From Hetaerina americana (Eukaryota > Arthropoda > Insecta > Odonata > Calopterygidae): DNA of 64,000 bases. How positions within the stretch are numbered: the stretch's first letter is position 1; each line of letters starts with the position of its first letter. The DNA lies in NCBI GenBank assembly GCA_022747635.1, contig JAKTNV010000003.1, positions 100,851,454 to 100,915,453 of the forward strand. Reading direction: 5' to 3'. Below are positions 12,051 through 23,560 of the stretch, in pieces. Below the pieces are notes generated by a model, which made no database searches, was not told where the DNA came from, and saw only the letters and a program-made list of their open reading frames with translations. Made by a program: the position numbers and the translations under genes.

Positions 12051-15000
12051 TATGGCATTGGTATGTCAATGTGATATGGGCGAGATTTAAAGCAATGATG
12101 CGTGGTGAATGGCAGGCCGTCCGTTCATTCCCCGTCCATGTGTGAGTTTTCGGAATGGCTTCAACCTCTCCATAGTCAAACTACACGTATCTTCAAATCA
12201 ATATACAGGTAGACCTGTAGACTGTCTATTAAGGTAGTGGTGTTCATCTCAGGAACTTCGCGAGTTGTTAAAATATTTTACAGATGTGTTATGCCAATTA
12301 AAATTCGGATTTATAATTGTAAATAATTATTTTTTCATGTTTGCAACTATAGATTGAGCCACGCTCACTAATAAAATCTTCCTTCGTCGAAAGGCACAAA
12401 ATTACCATTTTAACGTGTTTCTAAACAGGATTGGAAGTGACGTGGTGTTTGGCTCCGTATGCGTTTAACATGAAAACAGCGAGTAAAATCGTCGTGATGT
12501 TCAATTAAGTTGTCGTTTAGTTTACGTTAATACTTCAAGCCGTCTTGACTGTGTCCACATAAAGAGTGAATTTTGATAGAGAGTCTAATGTCTTAAATGC
12601 CCATTTGCAATCAGTGCCATCCAATGCCTATGCCATCGCTTACTTCTCTTACCACCACTTTCTATTTTGCATACAGTTCTTTAATTAAACTTCTGTTCTC
12701 CCAGTCTATACCAATATTGTTTTTTAAATCCTCAGCAGCACATACCAGTTGGCCCAGTTAATAGTTTTCCTGAGTAAGTGCCCACCATCCGAGGGGGAGG
12801 GGAGTGGACTGTAGGGTTTTCTCTTCATCAATTCTAAGACAAAAATGGCATTTTCTAGAACATCGAGATGTGAATTGAAACGGGACAACTGGCATTTAAT
12901 AGGTAGATTTGTATCCCTGGAATTAAGGATTACTTTATTCTTAGTTTTATATTAGTTTAGATACGATAACAGTATGAAATTATGTTATTTCATTATTCAT
13001 TATTAGAGTAGATGTGATTTCGAAAGAATAACCCTGAGGCCTCACATGGTTGACGCTCCTCGTACTTTGAGAAAAGAGAGGGAATGACATAAAATTGAAA
13101 TTAATCGCCTAGGCATCAATGACGGTGTATTTTTAATTCGGGTTCAGTTTTTGGCATTGATCAAGTCCATATTAGACTTCATCGCTTGTTATTTATGTCA
13201 TTGTAGAAGGTGATTTAAAATAATGCAACAATTTGAAATATAGAATTAAATTAATTTCAGATCTGTCTATATATTCATACCAGCACTATGTGGATTATAA
13301 CAGTTTCCAAATTATGATTACAAATGATTCATCTTCTCCACCTTAGCACTTCCACATTACGGGGAAGGTTGGCGAAAGTTACTTAGAGTAAAATTTATAG
13401 GGTTGTTAATTGAACTTCATTAAAACAAGCGAAGAGTGATTGCTGACTGATACGAAAGTCACAATGAAAAATGCGGTTATTGAGACAAACAATGGACGCT
13501 AGATATATTTCTGAAGAACACAAGAGCAAAGGACAACTACTAGACGTGACTATTAACATGGTCGATTCCTTCGAGGTCGAACCTCGTGATTGAAGCTCGC
13601 ACACGAGATCTCTATTGTTTTCGCTCGTCTCTGAGACACTCTAAATTGCGTATATAGTATTAATTCTGTCGCGGGAATACTTCGATAAAGAGTGAGACGT
13701 GGGAGGTGGGGTGCAAACCCATGTACGTGTACTATGTGTGCTTCGCTGTGCGATTGTCTCTCGCTCAGCGTGAGCGGGCCGAACGCGAACTTGACAAATG
13801 AGCATCGCATTGCGATGACGACAATTCCTCAATGGGTCGTGCTAGTGTTACCTACGTCCTTCTCCTCGATTCTGTCCGCCCCGAATGTCACTCTTCGGTA
13901 CCAAATATGCGTTCACCCCTCCTCACGGACCACCTACAATCGGGATTTTTTTTCGACTGTAACCCTGTCACACCCTTTTCTCCTCTCCTGGAAAACATCC
14001 AAATCGATTTCTCGCCCCATAAATCGGACAAGCATCCATTTCGCTGTTTGCGTCCAATGTATAAACGTGGCTTTGGAACAAAGCCACGCGGTCGACGGGG
14101 GGGGGGGGGGGTGATAAATAGCGCTCAGGGGTCCCAAATGATGTGTTTTGTTCTTGGAGCCGGGACTGAGGGGGATCGAAACGAGGTGACCTAACAGTGC
14201 TAACAGTGTTGAACTTTCAAGGATGTGCGCTGGGGATTTTTAAAATTGCTTTGTTATCCTTTACTTCTTGCCTTAAGCGACATATCTATCCGGAGGAGGT
14301 CATAGGTCGTGGAAGTGTGATCATTCACGGCGATTGCTTGCGGGGTGGGGAGTAATTTGAGCCCCGAAGGAGTCGACGTTTTTCAGTCCCAAACAAATGG
14401 CACACGGCTCGGAGATGAATCGATCGAGTAGCTAAGGAGTGGTCATTAGCGTCAAAAGGTATCTATTATAAATATAGCTTTCATTCTTATCGGGTTTTTA
14501 TCTCTCCGTTTGTGGGGAATGATTTGAATCGGTGCAAAATTCATGTATTCTGCTGCACACCGAAATGCGAAATTTAAGCCACGTAGGGAATATGGTGAAT
14601 GTAGTCGTCTCACCTTGATTGAATACATGTGCCGTTCCAAAATTTCTCTATTCTAGGAATAATGAATTTTAAATGTTGACCGCATTTGTTTTCCCGAAAA
14701 TCTGTTCCAAAAACTCTGGCGTTTTACTCATAGCGATATCAGTCGGGATTCTGAACAAAGAAAGGAATTTGTTTGTCTACAGTTCCGAAATATTGATGGC
14801 CATTTGGCTTATCTCCACTTCCACGTAATAGAGTGTTATCGAGTAACAGCACTCTATTTAAGAATCGTCTTGGGTAGAAGGGCAAGATTTACACCCGACT
14901 GGCTTTCGAGTTAAGACAAGAAACAATAGCCATTTGGTCGAAGTAGACCACTTTCGCTCGTTCGCTCAGGAGAGAACCACTTTCGCTCCCATCATCTCGA

Positions 15001-18000
15001 CCACGTGCGAATCCGATGAATTTATTATTTCGATTCCGTGAAGATCTGTAAGGACGGGCGTATGAGGAAATGTGTTTTCGTATGGAATGCGTATAATTTT
15101 TGGCTGCGGATAATCTCCCGCGCGAGACGCTTTTCTTCTGTTTAAAATATTAGATTCGGTATCGCGCCATCGCTTTCTCCGAATGCTTGGACACGAATTC
15201 TCTCCATTGTGCTCTGGCTATTTATCTGCTCGTAATCTTTTTCTTCCCTAGCAGCGGTCCTCTCAGGGTTTCCTAATCATTGACGTCTTCACTTCCTGAA
15301 TTATATTTAAAAGTCTTATTGTTCAATAACCCTTGTTTCCTAAACTCTCTTTTTTCCTAGCTAGAAGGGCGGTTAAATTAAGTCTCCACATTGATTCGGA
15401 AGCTCTGAAGCGAGTAGATTACAGGGACGGCTCCATTGGAGTATTTTGTTTACAAGGTTTTACTATCTTGTGCCCGATGAATATAAAACGGTTTAGGTCA
15501 GCTATTGGCTAATGCTGATGTTGTTGATCTGATAATGTTTAATTATTTCTTCCATCGAGTTGAATACCGAATAGACTGAGCTTGTTAGATCATCCCCTTC
15601 TACACGTGCAGAACTTTCGTTTTCATAGTTGTGATATACTGGCAGAAATCAGCTCAAGCAAATTTCGATCATAATTAATAAATAATGTATTGTTCGAAGC
15701 AAGCAATATGTACACAGTAAGCTGCGTACCAGTTGGATCCGAGAGATACGATCGGAATAAACGAATACACTCGCATTAAGATTGATTGTGAAATATCGGT
15801 CGTGGTCCATAATGAACTACATATTATAGTCGTGGGCGCAATGCATGTTGATTTCGATCTTCCGAGCTGAGCCTTATGTGTAAGGAACACATTTATGTTA
15901 TTGTACCGACCATTCTTCGACCATCACACAGATTCCTTTACTTTATAACTGAGAGTTGGAGGCGTAAATCGTTTAAACATTGCATTCCTCATTTTCTTAT
16001 CTTCTTATCCACGTATGCCGTATTCTTCTTCCAAGAATCCATTATTTTCTACATTTCAGGGTTCTATATCTCTGCCCTAAAAGATTAGCATTGAACCGGA
16101 ACTCGTGGGTGAAATTTAAAAAAATTGAATTTTCATCGTTTCTTTATGGAAGCAATTCCACTTCCAGTAGTCTTTCTCTGTTTCTCCCCAGGCTCCCCAT
16201 CTAATACGAGCTGTACACTCAATACCAAGGTATTTATGAGCTGTTTGCTAGTTTATTGGTGCTTTTTGTTTGCGATTTGTAATCATTTATTTTGGTCGAA
16301 GTTTTTCTCTGCCTGAACATATTATATTCCATTTCTTTAATTTCTAATGAATCTGCTTCGCATGTTAGAACACTATACTTCACGCCATTCCTTATCTTTT
16401 AGAATTTCGTCAATGGCGTCCTCCTTTTTTTGGATCCTTGTTATTATATTTTCAGTGCTACCATATTTAGCATGCCCGATGCCTTCCCCTTCCTCCTGTT
16501 TCACCCTTCCTCACAATTTCGAATCCTTTTAGATATTATTTGGCCTTATATCTCATTCGGATCACCAAAAATAATAATATTTTAACATTTTATGCGTACA
16601 TCAGTATTTTAAACGATGTTGTATTTTGCAATATTGGGTTGATGTGAAAAAGTAGACCTAATTTTAGTACTGATTCGTGTTTAAGGAGCTCCAAAAGATA
16701 AAGTCCACCATAAATTCTTTCCTTAAAATATTTTTTCAAATTTCAATATGTCCTAATGCAGTATTTCACAGTTTTTCATTGTATCAACGATAGTTATGCG
16801 AAAAATGTTCTATTCCGTGTATTTTTTCTTTAAATAATAGTTTGACATTCTATTTCGACCCACATCTGGATGACTATGTAATTATTTGTCCGATTTGCGC
16901 ATGTAGTTTCGTGTATGCTGGGATATTGTGAGGGATAAATTGTTCGCGGAATCGAAAGCATGAAAAGAGCCAGCCAGCCTTGGTCACGAGAAATGAGTTC
17001 TTTTTCTTCTATACTAGTGCACTAATGCGTTTGCATTGAATTCAGCCGAGCACATTCGAATTCCTGGAAAATCCTTGGAACTGCGCGTGAATAGATGTTT
17101 ATCTCTTGGGTCCTGGATTCCTCTCGCAAAAGGGAACGCGAGTGGATGTGAGGCGGACTACGATCGCCTTCCGATGCCGCGGGCGTTTTCCGAACTAAGA
17201 CAATCCCTATAAAAATCCGCTTTCCAAAAGAAGGGTTATGTCGTTGGTTTGACGACCTTGGAAAGAGCTCTCGTGATGGTCAAAACAATGTTGAGTACCT
17301 CGAAATTCCGAAGCCTGCTCCTTGACCTTCAATCCATTGCGCTGGACTAAGTATTTACAATTTGACTTTCGACATTTGAAGTCTTGCAATGGTCCGACAC
17401 GCCGAGCTGTTTCTTTTCATTTACACGCAAAGGAGAAGGGAGCGAAGTACCTTGGTCATGACTGGGAATTTGACCTCGTGAGCCTCAATAAAAAATTCAC
17501 GACCCAGTGCAATGTGGCATTTCGTTCGTTGCCCTACGGCCATCAGTAACTTTTATGAAAACTCACGCGCGATGACTAATAATTTTAATTTTCTCCTTAT
17601 AATTGAATCAGTTTGGTTTACCACACAGATTTATGTCATTTCCAAAATGTTTTCTTGTAAATAGTTAGTGTAACATATATACTGACTTCCTTTTCCTTTT
17701 ATTTAATATATTTATAATTGTCATACAGGTAAGGGAACATTTCTTGCAATTCGATTCTCTGAGCAATTAAAAAAATATTGTTAAAATAGCTTTAAATAGC
17801 CTGCACAATATAACGCTCACATAACTCATGTAGGCCCGGAGTTCTGACGACGGCGCCTTTCCTGGAAATAGAAGCAGGCACGTTGTCATAGCATCTGCGA
17901 TCTCAAATAGCCTACTCCAAGAAAGTTTGGCGCTCCACCTTTATTTAAGAATTTCTATCTAGCCTTTGTTCTCATCCCATTTTTCCTCAGAGAGTTTCAT

Positions 18001-18379
18001 GTATACGATTATTCGTATGTGTAAGTCTATTTTTCTTGTTTATCGTCATCTGTGCAAATGAAAATCTGCTTACGTTCTCATTGCAATTCTCATTAGCGTA
18101 CACTGTAATGGTAAACAATCATGTTACAAGTGAAATGTGCTTTCTGTGACTTTGCTAAATTAGTTAGTTTATTAATAGAGGGGAAGTAATTCAATATTTT
18201 GGTATTTATTCAAATTGATGAACAGGAGTCATTGTTGGAGTACTGCAGAGAAGTTTAGAAGGAGAAGGTTTTAACAGAATCTAGCGTGGTAAGAAATGTT
18301 ATTGGTAAACTACTTATAAATGCGTGGTAAACCCTTAGAAGAAAGCTTTTATTCCTCGGTATGAGTTCAATTTCGAGCT
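12051..18379. other. Intergenic; GC-richer patch with G15 run
   Basis: No recognisable coding gene, RNA gene or shared repeat in 6.3 kb. Bases 13690-14200 are GC-richer and open in overlapping frames, with a run of 15 G at 14097-14111, but the predicted peptides are not recognisable. A small hairpin (aatagagtg / cactctatt) lies at about 14827-14858. The region could be intron or intergenic DNA; nothing seen decides this. Confidence 0.45.
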
Positions 18380-18577
18380 GGTTCATCCCCATGCCAATGC
18401 ATTACAATGCAACAATTTCAGGGTGTAAAAATCATTCGCCTTCGCCGGGTTTCGATTCCGGATCCCTCGATGTCCGGCCGAGTACTTTAGCCAGTTAAGC
18501 TATCGAACTATCCTCTTACACTCCGAAATTTTGGGAGCTTTAAAGGAACATGATGTTGTGACGAAATACCGTATATA

Positions 18578-19330
18578 CGAGGGTCATCCGGAAAGTAGTA
18601 CCCGTTCGTGCCGCATGAAGTGCTGACGACGCGAGTAGCCGCTGGACGAGGTCAGATAGCTTCAGTGGCTTGTCTGCCTTCTCTGAGCCAAGTTGCGTGA
18701 CGCTAGCATTGCCTGTGTTGTTTCTGTGATTGTTTACAATGTTTAAAAAAATTGAGAACGCCGCCAGTTGTGAAGTGAGGGCAGTGATTAAATTCCTCAA
18801 TGCAAGAAACGTTCGCCCATGTGATATTCATCGCCAATTAAAGGAGGTGTATGGAGACAATGTAATGGACGAGTCGTCTGTTCGGCGGTGGTGTCGCAAC
18901 TTCAACATGGGGAGGGGGAACACACACGACGATGAGCGTTCGGAGAGACCGTCTGTCATTACAGACCAACTGGTGAGCTCAGTTGACGAATTCGTGAGGA
19001 ACGATCGGCGCGTCACAATTGATGACATCTGTGAGCATTTTCCCAATGTTTCTCGAACAATTGTTCATGAAATTGTTAAACACCATCTGCATTATGCAAA
19101 AATTTGTGCAAGATGGGTCCCTCGCGTATCTCAATGAGCTGGCGGCGAAGGACTATGCAGCAGGAATACAGAAACTTGTCACACGTTATGACAAATGCCT
19201 TAATTTGCTTGGAGATTATGTTGAGAAGTAGTTTAAAGTATCCTCTTTCAAATAAAATTTTTTATGTTTGTTAATATTTACTTTTGTGTCTTTATTTCAC
19301 GAACGGGTACTACTTTCCGGATGACCCTCG
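18578..19330 (+). mobile_element. mariner-2a, internally deleted mariner
   Basis: The 753-bp element has ends CGAGGGTCATCCGGAAAGTA and its complement, flanked by TA (18576-18577 and 19331-19332). It retains the N-terminal DNA-binding part of a transposase and a short C-terminal segment, but the central catalytic part is deleted. A second copy of exactly the same length and deletion lies at 49211-49963, so the deleted form itself has spread. A third, more truncated copy lies at 39132-39308. It interrupts the SINE-B unit, which dates its insertion after that unit. Confidence 0.92.
18739..19137 (+). pseudogene. mariner-2 transposase, DNA-binding part only
   Basis: From the ATG at 18739 the frame reads 132 codons. 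It starts MFKKIENAASCEVRAVIKF and includes two helix-turn-helix segments (about residues 5-55 and 70-120: VMDESSVRRWCRNF and RVTIDDICEHFPNVSRTIV) joined by a linker with SERPSVI, where mariners usually have GRP. It stops at 19137, just after the deletion junction in ARWVPRVSQ. None of the three catalytic Asp motifs is present. The C-terminal piece (AAKDYAAGIQKLVTRYDKC, ending DYVEK) lies in another frame at 19140-19231. If translated, the product could bind mariner-2 ends without cutting them, but expression is not shown. Confidence 0.85.
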
Positions 19331-19542
19331 TACAATGTCACAGGTATTCGTAATCATCCGCGATGCGTCACAGTCCACGAGGTTAAAGCCAACTTTAAAT
19401 ACACGTAGATCGAGGGATCCGGGATCGAATTCCGGTCAAGGCGAATGATTTTTAAGCCATGGAGTCGTTGCATTGCAATGCATTTTGGCGGATTAACCCG
19501 TCAAAAATTACTGTCGTGGCATCTCCCGCAGTTTCTTGGTAT

Positions 19543-19974
19543 TCGCCTATGCTTTTACATGCATCCAGAGACGTCAGAAGTTAGCGGCAGAAGAATACAT
19601 CAGATTTGGAGGATCACTATTATGAATTCAGCTTGTGTACTTACTTATCTGCAATCCACTGTATGGGTGACTAATTTAAATTTATTTTTTCGGAACGAAC
19701 TATGCGTGTATGACTCACGGTGACTCACAAGCGTGGTCTTCCATGTCATGCGTTTCTTTTGAGTATTTCTATTTGTAACGAGTGGTACCTGGGATACAAT
19801 AACCACGGGATTGTAACTCACGAAAATCTCGGAGCTTCTTGAGTAAACTTGAACGGATTGGCCGACATAACTCATGCAATGATGAAGCAATTGCATTACT
19901 ATGAGGAGAGTTACAATTAGACAGCACTGCAATTAAATACATAAAAGGGATATTGGGATATTTACTGACTCTGA
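19543..19974. other. Intergenic between SINE-B and PLE, no feature
   Basis: Nothing recognised. Confidence 0.5.
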
Positions 19975-20019
19975 TATAATGAAAACTTCGTTGCAATTTT
20001 CCACAGTTAAAACTTTATT

Positions 20020-20056
20020 GCCGACCATGGTTTCGATACACTGTATCATCTTCAGG
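20020..20056 (-). ncRNA. Hammerhead-like motif in PLE 3' region
   Basis: On the minus strand CTGAAGA is followed by a stem GATAC-AGT-GTATC, then GAAACC-AT-GGTC. This is the order of the hammerhead core (CUGANGA, stem II, GAAA, stem III, UH). Penelope-like elements are known to encode hammerhead ribozymes in their terminal repeats. An extra T after CTGAAGA and poor pairing for stem I argue that this copy is degenerate. A related sequence at 56.5 kb keeps the stem with changed bases. Confidence 0.4.
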
Positions 20057-20238
20057 TGAGGAAAAATACAAGGAGAAGGGATATACGAGTATATACACAA
20101 GTTACAAGAAGGGGAGGAGGGAGCGGGGGGGTAGGGGGGGGGTTTGTCATAAAAAGAGAAAGGCAGGAAAAACCAATGGAACCCCCGAAGTGCGGGAAGC
20201 TCACTCTTCGGGGGGAGGAGGGGGGGGGAAAGGTGTCG

Positions 20239-21429
20239 TCATGAAGGGCACTGAGGGAAGTTAATGGACAAAAGTGGGGAGGGGCAAGAGAGGAACTGAA
20301 TGTCGTTAAGTAGCTCTATCTTCTGGTTTCTCCGTTGGATAATCTCTAAACTCTCGAGAGCGTCCAATTTCTTGCTCTTTTTGAATTTGTGCAACGGCTT
20401 AAATTCAAAATCCGGGGAATGGTTCTTCTCCAAAAGGTGGGTGGCAAAGATGGATGTGGTGTGGCCTAACGTATAACATTTCCGATGCTCCTTGATGCGT
20501 GTGGCGAAATTTCGTCCAGTCTGCCCCACATAAGTCGCATTACATTGGCACTTTAATTCATAAACACCACACTGTTTTTCGATGTCAAATTTATCTTTGT
20601 TTAAGCAGAGTGCTTTTGATATGGAAAAAGGGGTGTAAAATGAAACACGGAATTTATCCTTGGGTAGAATGTTGGCAATTCTATAGGACAAAGAGTTTGA
20701 GAAGGGGATTTTGCACCATTTACGCGAGGGGTTGGAGTATGGCAGGAGGGTTGTGTGGAGCTCGACGGCACTTTTTCTCAGTTTTTTCCTTAATAGGGAA
20801 TCAATGAGGTCGTCGTTGTAGCCATTCCTCTCTGCAATGAACTTGATGGTGATGAGTTCTCGGTCAAAGGAAGTTTTAGGCATTGGAATGCTAATTAATC
20901 TGTGAAGCATGCAGTGGAAGCTTGCCAGCTTATGGGAAATGGGATGGCAAGAATCAGAAGGAATCACTAGGTCCGTATACGTGGGTTTCCTATAGATGGA
21001 AAATACATGTTGGCTCTCTTTGATTTCAATCCCGAGGTCCAAGAAATTTATTGACTGGTTCACTTCCATTTCCATAGTGAAATTAATTGAATTATGCCTG
21101 TTGTTTAAGAACTGCACAAATTGGCCCAACTGCCTTTCACTACCACACCAACAACATAGTATGTCGTCCACATACCTATACCAATAGACGATGTTCTTAA
21201 TGAGTTTTTCGTTGGAATCAAACAGCTTTTCTTCAAAAAAGTCCATAAAGACTTCGGCTAACAGGGGAGAGAGAGGGGAGCCCATGGCAAGACTGTTTTT
21301 TTGCTTATAGTATGTACCATTGAAAAGGAAGTAATTTTGTTCCACACATATGTTGAGAAGCATAGAAATTTCTTGGATAGCATAGGATTTCTTGGATTTT
21401 TTACTGACTCTGGTTGGGGCTAGATACAT
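20239..21429 (-). pseudogene. PLE reverse transcriptase / GIY-YIG endonuclease, partial
   Basis: An open frame of nearly 400 codons without internal stops. It begins inside the reverse transcriptase: NSLAMGSPLSPLLAEVFMDF is the palm segment with the conserved GSPLSP-type motif, and YRYVDDILCCW carries the catalytic YVDD box. Then comes a thumb/linker region with INFLDLGIEI. The C-terminal part, GVYELKCQCNATYVGQTGRN followed by TRIKEHRK, is a GIY-YIG endonuclease domain with the expected G.Y, YVGQT and Arg residues. RT followed by GIY-YIG is diagnostic of Penelope-like elements, which copy RNA into cut chromosomal ends. The N-terminus and RT fingers are missing, so the copy is dead, yet its clean frame suggests recent insertion. 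The first residue given is the edge of the open frame, not a real start. Confidence 0.92.
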
Positions 21430-21432
21430 GCA

Positions 21433-23028
21433 TATAATTTAAGGATCTAATGTCAAGGCTGGGAGAAAACACGTGGTACAAATGCTTCAGACATTTTTTT
21501 TCCAAAGAGCCTTATGTGATGGACGAACGAAAGCAGAGTATTTTAATTGCATCACTCGCTAGTTCTACATATATATCCTTCCTAAAATCTATTATATTTG
21601 AAGCTGCAATAATATGATAACAAACTACGCTTTAGCTACTGGACATTCAGTTTCTTATTCAGTTATGTAATTTCATTTCTTTGTATGGATGAAAAGCCTG
21701 TACGTGTTACTGCTATGTTTTTTCTCTGAGTTTTATACGGGGCGGAGGATACTTAATATCTTCTTTTCTGTCCAATCGTTACTGAAACTTTCCTCTGAGA
21801 GATGTCAAAGTAATTTCATGGATATGAGTTTCAGTTTTCACTGTTTCGAAAATTATTATTTTGTTCAAAGCAACAAATTATGACCCTGTTTAATGTGCAA
21901 AATAATATAGACTCCCATGAAAACCTAGTTATGGGCTATTTGATTTATAATTGTTCCAGATGACCGGTTTCAGCGTAGAAAACAAACACTAAAGCGGAAT
22001 AGAAATTAGTAACTGAATGACGTTACCAAAAATTTTCGTATTTACAGATGATAATAAATTATTTCATTTATGAAAGGATTTATAAGGGCTCGATTTTCAA
22101 TTATATAATACACATTTTCCTCAACAATATTCGTAAATATTGTATAAAATTTACTGGACCTCATCAAGTTAAATGTATCCCACAAATAAGTGTTTTTACT
22201 GATTTATTGTCATTCTAAATTTGTGTACCAACAACCTGCGACGGCATGTAAATTTAACTGTGGCTTTGAGAAACAATTGTTAGCTGGGGGAAAGAGGAGT
22301 TCTGAAGAAAATGCTTGCTTATGCTTGCATTAAGATTAATATTCAAAACGTTCTATATCCATTTCATCGTAAGCTCGCCAGCTATGGAAATAAGAGAACG
22401 TCGCGAATTGTTTAAACGGATTGCGACTGACATGATTCCTTCCCCCTTTCCTCATCCCTATTCTGAATCACGCATGGACGCCATCTTGCCCCTTCCCGCC
22501 GGCACCTAATCTTAGGCAATTGCCACAGCGTCTCTCACGCCCACACGAGCACCCCGCCTCAAGGACGGTCGAACGGCATCCGTGACGAAGCTGAAAACGT
22601 AGTGCGTGCTACTTTTTTCGATAAAGGGAAATATATTTTTGTGGAACAACTTTTGAATGGGCGAAATCCCAAAATAGAGGAAATGGAGTATGTATAATGG
22701 TTATAACGAAATAATGGTCATAGGTATAGTCTACGTAGTAGTTTTACAAGCAACGGCCCATGGGACGTTGATGAATCGTGAGAAATAGCGAGAGAATGCC
22801 CCGATTGGGTCTGAATAAAATCCAGTTGGTTGACAGCGAATGAGTTTTCATCGGGAGCATTCCCTCGCAATCGATTTTCTGTGTCAACTCACACATTTTT
22901 GCAATCGTTCCCCTCTCTCAGTTGCACAATCAATGGTTCCTCGCTGGATCATAGGGGTTATTTAAATCACCTCTTGGCCTATGCACTGCTCTGTTAAGAT
23001 GGATACTCAATTGTAGCTATTTCACACA
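21433..23028. other. Intergenic, no recognised feature
   Basis: AT-rich DNA with short frames only. Bases 22440-22600 are slightly GC-richer. Nothing is recognised. Confidence 0.5.
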
Positions 23029-23114
23029 TACGCTCACACCCACGCACGCGAAAACGCACACACACACATATATGTGTGTGTGTGCGCGTGTTCGCGTGCG
23101 TGGGTGTGAGCGTA
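23029..23114. repeat. 86-bp imperfect palindrome
   Basis: tacgctcacacccacgcacg... reads back as its reverse complement to 23114, centred on acatatatgt near 23071, with only a 2-base length difference and one or two mismatches. It adjoins a GT/TA microsatellite. Confidence 0.85.
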
Positions 23115-23239
<125 letters not shown>

Positions 23240-23257
23240 TTTGGACGGCACAATAGA

Positions 23258-23350
23258 ACGCAAATAAAATAGTAACACTTAAAAGGACACTCACATTGTA
23301 AATTGTTTAAGCTTTCGGCCTTCTTCAGGTAAGACTCATACATATATGTG

Positions 23351-23392
<42 letters not shown>

Positions 23393-23470
23393 TGTATGAG
23401 TCTTACCTGAAGAAGGCTTAAACAATTTACAATGTGAGTGTCCTTTTAAGTGTTACTATTTTATTTGCGT
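23258..23470. repeat. Inverted pair of PLE-type ends
   Basis: Arms 23258-23360 and 23371-23470 are reverse complements around a short TA-rich centre. Each contains the end sequence related to 5366-5482 (gtgtccttttaagtgttact, cctgaagaaggc). The right arm lacks six bases (cgaaag) present in the left, just at the GAAA part of the hammerhead-like core. Confidence 0.8.
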
Positions 23471-23479
23471 ATATATTTG

Positions 23480-23483
<4 letters not shown>

Positions 23484-23559
<76 letters not shown>
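23484..23559. repeat. (TA)n microsatellite
   Basis: About 38 uninterrupted TA units. Confidence 0.95.

Positions 23560-23560
<1 letters not shown>

Larger units (their letters stand above)
18380..19542. repeat. SINE-B copy 1, palindromic tRNA-like unit split by mariner-2a
   Basis: Left part (18380-18577, minus sense) contains a tRNA-like segment with B box gggtttcgattcc on the plus strand and an A-box-like region near 18488-18510. Right part (19331-19542) carries the 3' half of the same tRNA-like segment and its tail in the opposite sense (gatcgagggatccgg, ggcgaatgattttta, ctcccgcagtttctt). The two parts are reverse complements over roughly 100 bp, so before the mariner entered this was a palindromic unit. 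Joining the flanks across the insertion gives the same order as the intact copies at 57.9-58.6 kb, with one TA at the insertion point. Confidence 0.75.
19975..21432 (-). mobile_element. Penelope-like retroelement, 5'-truncated
   Basis: Minus-strand element with a reverse-transcriptase to GIY-YIG frame (20239-21429). A 3' region of about 250 bp follows, with a very pyrimidine-rich stretch (C runs at 20110-20235), a hammerhead-like motif (20020-20056) and AATAAAG just after it. The reverse transcriptase starts mid-domain, so more than half of the protein is missing, typical of truncated PLE copies. The element ends are estimates: no target-site duplication was identified. Confidence 0.85.

Noticed and set aside
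13692..14194. Overlapping 140- and 120-codon plus-strand frames
   Set aside because: They run through a G15 tract, overlap in different frames and show no recognisable domain.
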